Below are positions 38,801 to 46,490 of a stretch of DNA of 64,000 nucleotides, piece after piece. The position numbers were made by a program, and so were the translations under genes. The number at the start of each line of letters is the position of its first letter. Position 1 is the stretch's first letter. The stretch is from Actinokineospora pegani (GTDB lineage: Bacteria; Actinomycetota; Actinomycetes; Mycobacteriales; Pseudonocardiaceae), in the NCBI RefSeq assembly GCF_009745975.1, contig NZ_WHOL01000098.1, positions 62,001-126,000 of the forward strand, in the 5' to 3' direction. The notes under the pieces were generated by a model. That model had not been told where the DNA came from. It saw only the letters and a list, made by a program, of their open reading frames with translations, and made no database searches.

Positions 38801-38864
38801 AGCCCCACCACACCACAGCCCCACCACACCACAGCCCCACCACACCACAGCCCCACCACACCAC
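38801..38864 (+). repeat. Four perfect tandem copies of a 16-bp unit
   Basis: AGCCCCACCACACCAC is repeated four times exactly at 38801-38864, 47 bp past the TetR stop. The flanks (38754-38968) hold no gene. A minisatellite, not CRISPR, as there are no spacers. Confidence 0.95.
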
Positions 38865-38929
38865 AGGGGGCCGAGCCCAGCTCCATCCTACCCGCCCAGG
38901 GCCCGCCCGAGGCCGGTGTGGATCTTGCC

Positions 38930-38938
38930 TGTGGACAA
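38930..38938 (-). promoter_or_regulatory. DnaA-box 9-mer TTGTCCACA
   Basis: Exact match (minus strand) to the actinobacterial DnaA-box consensus TTGTCCACA, in the gap between TetR and the membrane protein. A second TCCACA lies at 38951-38956. No 40-bp element is adjacent to this copy. Confidence 0.5.
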
Positions 38939-38968
38939 CTCAACCCCCCATCCACAACCCCGCGAGCC

Positions 38969-40009
38969 CTACCGAACCGACGAAGTGCCCTCCGAACCAT
39001 CCGAGTCATCCGAAGACGACCGAGGCCAGGCAGGCGACTCATCATCAGCCCGCCGCCGCAGCAGCCGCCGATCGTCCTCCGGGTGCCCGGTGATCCGCGG
39101 CCACCCCGGGTTCGCCACCGCGCTCAGCGCGGGCCGCTCCGCCCCACCCGCGGTGTCCAGCCGCTCAGCCGTGTACGTGGGCTCGGTCTCCGACCTGTTC
39201 ACCGCCGCCGTCAACTGCGCGAACGTCGGCAGCAGATCAGCGGCCTCGCGCACCTGCTCCGGGTGCCGCGACAGCCACCACACCACAGCCGTCCCGGGGT
39301 CGGTCAGCACCTCATCGGCCAGGTAGGCCCGGTTGTGCTCCTCCAACTCCCGCTCCTGCTGCCGGACCTGCTTCTCCTTGCGCAACTCGGCAAGCCGCGC
39401 CAGCCGCCGCGCGTCCTCGTCGGGCACCGTCAGCCCGATCGACTCCGCCCACGCCACCACCTGACCGGAACGGTCGGACAGCATCGCGCCGAGGTCAGCC
39501 GCCAACCGGGCCTGCACCGCGTCAACGTCCGCAGGCGCCCCACCAACAGTCACCGCACGCGCGCGCTCGAGGATCGCGTGCACCGCGAGCCCCTTGAGGT
39601 TCCCGTGCTGCTGCTGCCCCACCCCCTGCGGAATCCAGCAGACAGTGCAAGAGAGCATGAAACGGTAGTACGGCTCAGCGCTGTCCACCGGGATCGACGG
39701 CACATGGTGCTCGGAGTGCGGGGGCGTCGGCGGCTTCGCGAGGGCCGCCCGCTGCCGCGCCGCCTCCTCCCGCAGCGCCCGCTGCTCCCGGCGGAAGAGG
39801 ACCTGCTTGACGATCAGCCCGCTGGCCCCCAGGGACAGGACCAGGGCGAGCATGATCAGCCAGCGCCCCCACCCCAGCGCCAGTCCCAGCAGCCACGGCA
39901 GGGCCAGCCCCGCGACCACCACCAGGGCGGGCGTCCGCCAGCGCGTCGTGAAATCCACAGTAGGTGGGTACCTGCTCGACCCGGCCAGGAGTAGCACGGC
40001 CGACGACAT
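38969..40009 (-). CDS. Hypothetical membrane protein with long cytoplasmic charged region
   Basis: 346 residues. Two transmembrane helices near the N-terminus (about 25-70: TPALVVVAGLALPWLLGLALGWGRWLIMLALVLSLG) and a coiled-coil-like Arg/Glu/Ala stretch (FRREQRALREEAARQRAALAK). The conserved-looking core is YYRFMLSCTVCWIPQGVGQQQHGNLKGLAVHAILERARAV, with CTVC. A second charged helix (LAELRKEKQVRQQERELEEHNRAYL) is followed by an acidic Ser-rich tail. No family recognised. ATG 40009 is chosen, though its AGGGA is very close; GTG 39958 is possible. Upstream are a DnaA-box and the 40-bp element. Confidence 0.7.
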   Translation of the reverse strand: MSSAVLLLAGSSRYPPTVDFTTRWRTPALVVVAGLALPWLLGLALGWGRWLIMLALVLSLGASGLIVKQVLFRREQRALREEAARQRAALAKPPTPPHSEHHVPSIPVDSAEPYYRFMLSCTVCWIPQGVGQQQHGNLKGLAVHAILERARAVTVGGAPADVDAVQARLAADLGAMLSDRSGQVVAWAESIGLTVPDEDARRLARLAELRKEKQVRQQERELEEHNRAYLADEVLTDPGTAVVWWLSRHPEQVREAADLLPTFAQLTAAVNRSETEPTYTAERLDTAGGAERPALSAVANPGWPRITGHPEDDRRLLRRRADDESPAWPRSSSDDSDGSEGTSSVR

Positions 40010-40078
40010 TCCCTCGAAGATACGAACGTCGGAGCCCCCCACTGGTCCAGACGGCCGATCGCGCGACCATCCCCAGGC

Positions 40079-40087
40079 TGTGGACAA
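40079..40087 (-). promoter_or_regulatory. DnaA-box 9-mer TTGTCCACA beside 40-bp element copy 1
   Basis: Exact TTGTCCACA on the minus strand, 37 bp downstream (in element orientation) of the 40-bp element at 40125-40164. Confidence 0.6.
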
Positions 40088-40124
40088 CCCGACTTCGGCC
40101 CGCCCCCACTGTCACCCCCACCCA

Positions 40125-40164
40125 GTAACGTGGAATCCGGGGGTCCCCAGCGTCGGATGATCTT
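40125..40164 (-). repeat. 40-bp palindrome-centred intergenic element, copy 1
   Basis: Read on the minus strand it begins AAGATCATCC, has GGGGACCCCCG at its centre and ends with CCACGTTAC. Shares this frame, ungapped, with 44847-44886 and 47894-47933. It lies in the 354-bp gap 40010-40363, which contains no gene. Confidence 0.8.
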
Positions 40165-40363
40165 GAAAGCCCCGCCTCGCAGGCGATCGACACCCGGCCG
40201 CCCACAGGACGAGCGCGGCCCAGGAGCCGACATGCCGGAGCCCGCCAGGCGCTCCAGCGGACCAAGACGTCCGCGCCGCCCACCCGCGACAACCGGCCGA
40301 CGAACGCCGCGGAACACCCAGAAATGCAAAATGCAGGTCGGTGAACCAATTCGACCGAATGGA

Positions 40364-40789
40364 TCACTGTTGCGCGGCGAGTGCCGCACGGATTTTCTCG
40401 GCGTAGGCCTCGGCCGGGTTCTCCGCGTCGTAGGGGTGCCGGGGTCCGAGCCAGAACCGCAGGCCGTCCTTCGGGTTGCGCGGGATCACGTGCAGGTGCA
40501 AGTGGGGAACCGATTGACTGATCACATTGTTGATGAGGATGAGCGACCCAGCCGCTTCCAGCCCGTCTTCCACCGCCCGTTCCAGTCGCTGGGCGGTGGT
40601 GAAGAAGTGCGCCACCTGGTCGGCGGGAAGGTCGCTGAGGATCGTGTGGTGCTCCTTGGGCACGAGCAGGACATGACCCCGGAAAAGTGGGCGGTGGTCG
40701 AGGAAGCCCAGCACCGCCTGGTCCTCGACCACGATCTGGGCGGGCGACTGACCAGCGATCACCTGACAGAACGAGCATGTTTGCGACAT
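40364..40789 (-). CDS. HIT-family nucleotide hydrolase
   Basis: 141 residues. HIT triad VPHLHLHVIP at about 95-104, with the preceding NVISQSV, and an N-terminal CSFCQVIAGQSPA containing the zinc Cys pair typical of HIT hydrolases. VLLVPKEHHTIL is the other conserved block. Hydrolyses nucleoside phosphoramidates or dinucleoside polyphosphates in the cytoplasm. ATG 40789 follows GGAGG. Divergent from a TetR gene 52 bp away. Confidence 0.92.
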   Translation of the reverse strand: MSQTCSFCQVIAGQSPAQIVVEDQAVLGFLDHRPLFRGHVLLVPKEHHTILSDLPADQVAHFFTTAQRLERAVEDGLEAAGSLILINNVISQSVPHLHLHVIPRNPKDGLRFWLGPRHPYDAENPAEAYAEKIRAALAAQQ

Positions 40790-40841
40790 ACGTTCCTCCA
40801 CTCCGCCCATACCCTCATCACACTCTGGGCACAATGGTGCG

Positions 40842-41465
40842 GTGACCGTTCCAGACACGCCGTACCAGGTGCGCAGAGCACCCACGCAGTATCGAGCAAG
40901 CCGTCAGATCGAGCGGATTCTGGATGCCGCCTCGCGCGTGGTCACCGAGAAGGGTTTCGTCGGCACGACGACCGCCGACATCGCGAAGTCAGCCAAGGTT
41001 TCGATCGGTTCGGTCTACCGGTACTTCCCCGACAAGATCGCGGTGATGAAAGCCGTCGTCGAACGCAACTCGGCGCGGTACCTGCGCCGGGTCGACGAGG
41101 AAACCGGGGGGATGCCGCCCGCGCAGTGGCGCACCGCCGTCGAGCACGCCTACGACATCTACGTCGACATGTGCCGCACCGACGACGGCTTCCGCGCGCT
41201 CAGCGGCGCGGGCATCGCCTCCGGCGAGCTCGAGTCGGCGTCCAGCGTCGAGGACCCGCTGTCCCCGGCGTTCGCGCAGATGCTCGTCGAGCGCTTCGGC
41301 TTCCCCGCGACCCCGGACCTGCGCACCACGATGATCCAGGTCGTCACCATCGGCGACGTCATGTCCCGGCTGGCGTTCCGCCTGGTCCCCGGCGGCCACG
41401 TGGGCACCCTGGTGCAGACCCGCCGGATCATCGTCGACCTGCTGGTCCCCCACGGCCCACTCTGA
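40842..41465 (+). CDS. TetR-family regulator
   Basis: 207 residues. HTH: SRQIERILDAASRVVTEKGFVGTTTADIAKSAKVSIGSVYRYFPDKIAVM. The C-terminal domain is helical and ends TRRIIVDLLVPHGPL. GTG 40842 is used; the first 18 residues form a basic extension before the HTH. Target unknown; it could control the divergent HIT gene. Confidence 0.9.
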   Translation: MTVPDTPYQVRRAPTQYRASRQIERILDAASRVVTEKGFVGTTTADIAKSAKVSIGSVYRYFPDKIAVMKAVVERNSARYLRRVDEETGGMPPAQWRTAVEHAYDIYVDMCRTDDGFRALSGAGIASGELESASSVEDPLSPAFAQMLVERFGFPATPDLRTTMIQVVTIGDVMSRLAFRLVPGGHVGTLVQTRRIIVDLLVPHGPL

Positions 41466-41560
41466 ACCCGGTTCGACGAATCCGCCCCGCGACCAAACCA
41501 CCCCCGCCCCCGCTCCGAACCCCCTCTGGCTGAACTTTCGAGCGGAAGGGGAGCGGCCCG

Positions 41561-42013
41561 GTGGACCTGGACCAAGTCGACATCGCCATCCTGCGTGAAC
41601 TCCAGCGGGACGCGCGCCTGCAGAACAAGGAACTGGCGGGCAAGGTCGGCGTGGCACCGTCGACCGCCCTCGAACGCGTGCGGTCGCTGCGCCGCCGGGG
41701 TGTCCTCACCGGCTTCCACGCCTCGGTGAGCCTGGCGGCGCTGGGCAGGCCGCTGAGCGCCCTGCTGTCGATCCGGGCCCGTCCGCACCGCGCGGACGTG
41801 CTCTCCGAGTACCTGCTCGAGCAGCCGGAGACGCTGTCCCTGCTGCACCTTGCGGGCCCGGACGACTACCTGGTCCGCGTGGCGGTCCCGGACACCGAGC
41901 ACCTGCGCAGGCTGATCAACGAGCGGCTCGAGGCCCGCCCGGAGGTGCTGTCGGTGAACACCGTGCTGGTGTTCGAGGCCCGCGACCGCGCGGAGCAGGT
42001 GCCGATCATCTGA
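41561..42013 (+). CDS. Lrp/AsnC-family regulator
   Basis: 150 residues. N-terminal winged HTH (VDIAILRELQRDARLQNKELAGKVGVAPSTALERVRSLRRRGVLTGFHA) and C-terminal RAM ligand domain (LSIRARPHRADVLSEYLLEQP, LLHLAGPDDYLVRVAVPDTEHL). Likely an octameric amino-acid-responsive regulator. GTG 41561 starts right at the conserved N-terminus. A strong hairpin lies 12 bp past the stop. Confidence 0.92.
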   Translation: MDLDQVDIAILRELQRDARLQNKELAGKVGVAPSTALERVRSLRRRGVLTGFHASVSLAALGRPLSALLSIRARPHRADVLSEYLLEQPETLSLLHLAGPDDYLVRVAVPDTEHLRRLINERLEARPEVLSVNTVLVFEARDRAEQVPII

Positions 42014-42025
42014 CCCAGGGCAGAC

Positions 42026-42060
42026 CGAAGCCCCGGGGACCCGTGGTCCCCGGGGCTTCG
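42026..42060. terminator. Bidirectional terminator hairpin
   Basis: A 14-bp perfect stem (arms 42026-42039 and 42047-42060; CGAAGCCCCGGGGA and its complement) with a 7-base loop, between the convergent Lrp-type and LAxTG genes. Confidence 0.85.
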
Positions 42061-42075
42061 TCACTCCAGGCTGGA

Positions 42076-42708
42076 TCAGCCCTTGGCGGTCTTGCGGCGC
42101 ACGGCGACCAGCGCGCCCGCGCCACCCAGGACCAGCACGCCGCCGATGGCCAGCGGGAGGGCGATGCTGGCACCGGTGTCGGCCAGGTCGTCCTCACCCA
42201 CGGGGACCGCGGCGGGGGTGGTGGACGGGGCGGGGGCGGTGGTCTCGACCGGCGGGGTGGTCTCCGAGGTCGGCGGGGCCGTGGTGGGCTCCTCCGGCGT
42301 GGTGGTGGGCTCCTCCGGCGGGGTGGTCTCCTTCACCGGCTCCACGCACGCGTCGATCGTCTCGGTGGCGTCGAAGTTGTACTTCGCGTTGTCGCTGGCC
42401 ACGACCTTGACGACGATCTCGTGCTCGATGGTCGGGTCCAGGTCGGGCCACACCTGCGAGAACGACTTGCCGAACGTGGTGTTCACCAGCTCCTCACCGT
42501 TGTCGGTGACGAGGACGGTGTTCTTGTCGCCGCCCGCGTAGGCGGTCAGGTTGAGCTTGACCTCACTGCGCTCTTCCGCGGCGTAGCACTTGGCGTCGAA
42601 CCTTGGGGTGTGCGCGGACGCGGTGCCGACCAGGCCGATGCTGGCGGCGGAGGCCAGGACGCCGACGACGGCGGCGCGAGCCAGGACACGGGAACGGGAC
42701 GTGCTCAC
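42076..42708 (-). CDS. Cell-wall-anchored protein with LAxTG sortase motif
   Basis: 210 residues. Signal peptide (STSRSRVLARAAVVGVLASAASIGLVGTASAHTP), then a beta-rich domain (AKCYAAEERSEVKLNLTAYAG, 30-125) with two Cys. A Thr/Pro/Glu-rich wall-spanning stretch of about 50 residues (EEPTTTPEEPTTAPPT) precedes the sorting signal LADTG, a hydrophobic helix and RRKTAKG. LAxTG is the class E sortase motif of high-GC actinobacteria. The domain resembles chaplin-free LAETG surface proteins of unknown role. GTG 42708 follows GAGGAGA. Confidence 0.88.
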   Translation of the reverse strand: MSTSRSRVLARAAVVGVLASAASIGLVGTASAHTPRFDAKCYAAEERSEVKLNLTAYAGGDKNTVLVTDNGEELVNTTFGKSFSQVWPDLDPTIEHEIVVKVVASDNAKYNFDATETIDACVEPVKETTPPEEPTTTPEEPTTAPPTSETTPPVETTAPAPSTTPAAVPVGEDDLADTGASIALPLAIGGVLVLGGAGALVAVRRKTAKG

Positions 42709-43232
42709 GGAACTCTCCTCGGTTAGTGCTGGGGAAAAGTCGTCCGCAGCCCCGACTCCCCAAAGCCGCGTGACGTTATGGGCCGAGACAGTAGTCACCT
42801 AGTCGAGTGAAGCCACAGCCGGGTGGGTACTAGGTGTGGATTTGTTATCCAGAAGTGTTGCAGCGGCTGTAGTCCATATGGGGGAAAGAGCTAATGATTC
42901 CTACGCAATGTGGATGCAGGCGGGTCACAACTCGCCCAACTGGAGCGCACACAGCGTCACGAAAAGCCGCTTGACCGCGCCCAACCAGGTGTGACCGACG
43001 CACCAAGGCGCGCGCATGGAGGCTCAGCGTGAACCCGCGACAACGATCCGGCGCAATTGCGCATTCGGACTCAACATCTGTCGTGAAAAGGACTGATCCA
43101 CACGGCTTTTCGTGCGTTGACGCGTGAGCGGCGCCGGGGTTGCCCGGCCGCTAAAGAATCACTGTGCGTCCCCGCAAAGTCGGACTTTGGTCGCTGAGAG
43201 TGCCCTCAACCCAGCGATGGCAGGCTGGAGAC
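42709..43232. other. 524-bp intergenic region, no gene seen
   Basis: Less GC-rich than its surroundings. Contains a perfect 12-bp palindrome GCGCAATTGCGC (43051-43062) and a 12-bp inverted repeat with arms 133 bp apart, CACGAAAAGCCG (42958-42969) and its complement (43103-43114); a third GTGAAAAGG-like piece is at 43083. Short ORFs here lack normal codon use. It must hold the promoters of the divergent LAxTG and MBL genes. Confidence 0.6.
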
Positions 43233-44303
43233 ATGAAACGCTCTCCAGTGGACCTGAGCGGCCTGGTCGACGCAGTGCTCTCTCGCGAGGCCTTCGGCGG
43301 TCGCGCCACGGGCGGCCGGGCCGCGCGGGTGTCCCGGTCCCCGCAGTTCCGCGGCGGCCGGTTCCACAACCGGACCGCACCGCGCCCGGTCGCCGTCACC
43401 ACGGCGGTCAAGGAGCTGGTGCGCGGCGGGCAGCGCCGCACCCCCAACGGCGAGGTCCCCCTCGTCGCGCCCACCATCCCCGAGGCGCGGGCGCAGGGGC
43501 TGCACCTCACCTGGTACGGCCACGCCACCACCCTGGTCGAGATCGACGGCGCGCGCGTCCTACTCGACCCGGTCTGGAGCGACCGCGTGTCCCCTTCTCG
43601 CATCGCAGGCCCCCGCCGCCTCCACCAGCCGCCGACAGCGCTGTCGGAGCTTCCAGCGCTCGACGCCGTCCTGATCTCCCACGACCACTACGACCACCTG
43701 GACCTGCCCACGATCCAGGAGTTGGCCCGCACCCAGACCGCCCCCTTCGTCGTTCCGCTGGGCATCGGCGCGCACCTGGAGCGCTGGGGGGTCCCGGACG
43801 ACCGCATCATCGAGCTGGACTGGGACGAGAAGACAGAGCTGTCCGGCATCACCCTCACCGCGACCCCCGCGCAGCACTTCTCCGGCCGCCTCTTCGCGCG
43901 GGACCGCACCCTCTGGGCGTCCTGGGTGATCGCGGGCCCCGTGCACCGCGCCTTCTACACCGGCGACTCCGGGTACTTCGACGGCTACCGGGAGATCGGC
44001 GCCGAACACGGCCCGTTCGACGTCACCCTGGTCCAGATCGGCGCCTACAACGACGCGTGGCCCGACATCCACATGACCCCGGAGCAGGGCGTCGCCACCC
44101 ACGAGGACGTCGGCGGCGGGCTGATGGTCCCGGTGCACTGGGCGACGTTCAACCTCGCCACCCACGGCTGGACCGAACCCGTCGAACGCCTCTGCGCGGA
44201 AGCCGACCGCCGGGGTGTCCTGGTCACCGTCCCCAAGCCCGGCCAGCGCGTCGACGTCTCCGACCCCGGCGACCTCGACCCCTGGTGGCGGGCCCTGCGC
44301 TGA
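43233..44303 (+). CDS. Metallo-beta-lactamase-fold hydrolase (NAPE-PLD/UlaG-like)
   Basis: 356 residues. Metal-binding HxHxDH (SHDHYDHLDLP), a second His in TPAQHFSGR, Asp in YTGDSGYFDGY and a late His in VPVHWATFNL. The N-terminal WYGHATTLVEIDGARVLLDPVWSDR block is typical of the N-acylphosphatidylethanolamine phospholipase D-like group. The substrate is probably a phosphodiester, possibly lipid, but unproven. No signal peptide. ATG 43233 has GGAG nearby. Confidence 0.9.
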   Translation: MKRSPVDLSGLVDAVLSREAFGGRATGGRAARVSRSPQFRGGRFHNRTAPRPVAVTTAVKELVRGGQRRTPNGEVPLVAPTIPEARAQGLHLTWYGHATTLVEIDGARVLLDPVWSDRVSPSRIAGPRRLHQPPTALSELPALDAVLISHDHYDHLDLPTIQELARTQTAPFVVPLGIGAHLERWGVPDDRIIELDWDEKTELSGITLTATPAQHFSGRLFARDRTLWASWVIAGPVHRAFYTGDSGYFDGYREIGAEHGPFDVTLVQIGAYNDAWPDIHMTPEQGVATHEDVGGGLMVPVHWATFNLATHGWTEPVERLCAEADRRGVLVTVPKPGQRVDVSDPGDLDPWWRALR

Positions 44304-44384
44304 GTCCCCATTGGACGATCCCCACAGCTCCGCCCCCGGCCTATCCTGGATTCCGTCCAGGCAACCCGACCAGGAGGAGCCCCG

Positions 44385-44567
44385 ATGCCGTTCGACCCGA
44401 CCACCCCCCGCTGGCGCAAGAGCACCTTCAGCAACACCAACGGCGGCCAGTGCGTTGAACTAGCCACCCCCGGCCCCTTGGCCGTCCGCGACTCCAAGAA
44501 CCCCGACGGCCCCACCCTGGTGTTCCCCCAGGAGACCCTCGCCGCCCTGCTGACCCACCTCCGCTGA
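44385..44567 (+). CDS. Orphan DUF397 protein
   Basis: 60 residues, WRKSTFSNTNGGQCVELA, VRDSKNPDGPTLVFPQETLAALL. ATG 44385 follows AGGAGGAG. No XRE/DUF5753 gene is adjacent, unlike the loci at 18834 and 62326, so it may be regulated by a distant partner. 82 bp after the MBL gene. Confidence 0.85.
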   Translation: MPFDPTTPRWRKSTFSNTNGGQCVELATPGPLAVRDSKNPDGPTLVFPQETLAALLTHLR

Positions 44568-44846
44568 CCAGCGGGTCTGGGCCCGCCGCCGCGCGGGCCC
44601 AGACCCATCCTGAGCCACGCACGCGGTGACGCCATCGAAGTCGGTGAGCCGGGCCCGCAAGCGGTTGCGCAGCACATCAGGCGTCGAAACCCGAGGTCAG
44701 GCGCCTCGGCCTGGTCTGCGGGGGGCGACGTTGGTGTGGGGCCATGCCAGGTTCGGGATGGTGGCACGGACGAACTGGATCAAGACCGTGAGCCACCGGC
44801 CCCCACCCGGATCAGCGACCAGAGCCCCGCCACCCCTCCACCGACC

Positions 44847-44886
44847 AAGATCATCCGGCTCGGGGGACCCCCGGTTTCAACGCTAC
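44847..44886 (+). repeat. 40-bp palindrome-centred intergenic element, copy 2
   Basis: Same frame as copies 1 and 3: AAGATCATC at the left, GGGGACCCCCG at the centre, TTTCAACGCTAC at the right. Followed 55 bp on by a perfect DnaA-box 9-mer. Confidence 0.85.
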
Positions 44887-44941
44887 CGGCGCACACCGAC
44901 AAAACCGGCCCGCCGAACACCAGCCATCCACAGGCGCGCAG

Positions 44942-44950
44942 TTGTCCACA
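44942..44950 (+). promoter_or_regulatory. DnaA-box 9-mer TTGTCCACA beside 40-bp element copy 2
   Basis: Exact TTGTCCACA, same orientation as the adjacent element, just past the end of the convergent TPR-like gene. Confidence 0.6.
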
Positions 44951-44959
44951 GGGCCTGGC

Positions 44960-45934
44960 TCAGTTCAGCCCCAGCCGGATCAGAGCGCGCGCGAACGCGT
45001 GCTCGCCCCCGTAGCTCCAAGGCAACGCCGATGGGCGGTTGCCCACGAACGCCAGGTGGGCCCGAGCCCGCGCGTGGTCGCCTGCCTCCAACATGGCCCA
45101 CCCGAACAGGTTGTGCGCCTCCTTGTCGTAAGCCCGCACGCGCGCCGTCCCCCCGCTCCACTTCTCGTCAGCCCGCTCGAGCTCCGCGCGCAGGGGGCCG
45201 CGGAAGTAGCGGGCGTGCAGGCGGACGTAGGCCCAAGTGCTGCCGTCGGCGAGGAAGCGGTCACCCTCCTGCATCAGGTACTCGGCGTGGGCCAGCGGGA
45301 GCATGGCCGTCAGGGGGCTGCCTGCCGCGGCCTTGTCGGCGGTGTCGCGGGCGAACTCGAACATGGCCTCGTGGGAGCCGTCCGATGCGGCGGTGAGGCT
45401 CTGCAAGCGGGCGCTGTGCGCGGGGTAGGAGGTCGGGCAGCGCTTGATGGCCTCGTGCCAGACGCGGTCGCCGTTGAGGCGCATGGCGCGGGCGCAGCGC
45501 TGCAGCTCGACCCAGGGGGTGGCGTCGACCGGGGCGAGCTTGGCCGCGGCGAGCAGGGGGTCGCGGGCCTCGCGCAGCCGTCCGGCGGCGAGGCGGTCGT
45601 TGGCGCTGATCTCACTCGCCTCGGCCAGGAGCGTGGAGCCGAGCAGCAGCAGGGCGTCGGCGGCGTCGGGCTGGTCGAGACCGCGGGCGATCATGGACCG
45701 GATCTCCATCGATTGGCCCACCGCGGCGTCGGCGAGCGCGCGGACGCGCTGGGTGCGCAACTCGTGGTAGTCGCGGCATTCGCGCAGCAGGGCCTGGGCG
45801 GCCTTGAGGTGCCCGTCGCGGACCGCGTCGACACCCGCGTCGAGGGCCATGTCGTCCCAGCAGCGGTCCAGCACCAGGGTCTCGGCTATCGCAGCGATCG
45901 CTTCGCGCGCCTTCTTCCGGCCGAACAGTCCCAT
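44960..45934 (-). CDS. Hypothetical TPR-like helical protein
   Basis: 324 residues, nearly all helical with repeated A/L-rich pairs (DAADALLLLGSTLLAEASEI, ARDPLLAAAKLAPVDATPWVELQRCARAM, HNLFGWAMLEAGDHARARAHL). The N-terminus GLFGRKKAREAIAAIAE is basic. Looks like a tetratricopeptide-type scaffold; function not known. ATG 45934 is chosen at the first conserved residues; GTG 45952 is possible. Divergent from the GNAT gene by 40 bp. Confidence 0.7.
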   Translation of the reverse strand: MGLFGRKKAREAIAAIAETLVLDRCWDDMALDAGVDAVRDGHLKAAQALLRECRDYHELRTQRVRALADAAVGQSMEIRSMIARGLDQPDAADALLLLGSTLLAEASEISANDRLAAGRLREARDPLLAAAKLAPVDATPWVELQRCARAMRLNGDRVWHEAIKRCPTSYPAHSARLQSLTAASDGSHEAMFEFARDTADKAAAGSPLTAMLPLAHAEYLMQEGDRFLADGSTWAYVRLHARYFRGPLRAELERADEKWSGGTARVRAYDKEAHNLFGWAMLEAGDHARARAHLAFVGNRPSALPWSYGGEHAFARALIRLGLN

Positions 45935-45974
45935 GCCTGTGAGGGTATCCACCCGCCGCCGCTAGGCTCGGCCC

Positions 45975-46490
45975 GTGCTCACCTTCCGCCCGGCGACCGA
46001 GACGGACGTCGACGCGCTCACCGCCCTCGTCGAATCGGCCTACCGGGGCTGTTCGAGCCAGGTGGGCTGGACCACCGAGGCGCACCTGCTCGACGGGCAG
46101 CGCACGAACGCGGACGGGGTGCGCGAGAGGCTGCCGCTGATCGTGCTCGGCGAGTCCGGCGGTGAACTGGTGGTGTGCTTCGAGTTGGAGCTGACCGACG
46201 ACAACGCCCAGTTCGGGATGTTCGCGGTGCGGCCCGGCACGCAGGGCGTCGGGATCGGCGGGCAGGCGCTGGCGCACGCGGAGCGGATCGCGCTGGAGCG
46301 GGGCGCGCGGCAGGTTCGGCTGAAGGTCATCGCCCAGCGCGCCGAGCTCATCGCCTGGTACGAGCGGCGCGGGTACGCGCTGACCGGCGAGACGTCGCCG
46401 TTCCCCTACGGGGACGAGAGGTTCGGCAAGCCCAGGCGGCCGGACCTGGTCTTCGCCACCCTCTCGAAGGCCCTGCCAGTCCCCGCGTGA
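45975..46490 (+). CDS. GNAT-family N-acetyltransferase
   Basis: 171 residues. Acetyl-CoA-binding block MFAVRPGTQGVGIGGQALAHAER (R-x-x-x-G-x-G-x-G), then VRLKVIAQRAELIAWYERRGYALTGE, the usual C-terminal substrate loop and WYERRGY. Cytoplasmic; acceptor unknown. GTG 45975. Its stop and the next start overlap (TGATG), so the next gene is coupled. Confidence 0.9.
   Translation: MLTFRPATETDVDALTALVESAYRGCSSQVGWTTEAHLLDGQRTNADGVRERLPLIVLGESGGELVVCFELELTDDNAQFGMFAVRPGTQGVGIGGQALAHAERIALERGARQVRLKVIAQRAELIAWYERRGYALTGETSPFPYGDERFGKPRRPDLVFATLSKALPVPA

Larger units (their letters stand above)
44568..44959. other. 392-bp gap holding the 40-bp element and DnaA-box, no gene
   Basis: Between the orphan DUF397 gene and the convergent TPR-like gene. 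It holds the 40-bp element copy 2 (44847-44886) and TTGTCCACA (44942-44950), plus a second ATCCACA at 44926-44932. The ORFs here are antisense shadows with unlikely composition. Confidence 0.6.

Noticed and set aside
38801-38864. CRISPR-like array
   Set aside because: The repeats are directly adjacent with no spacers, short, and there are no cas genes.
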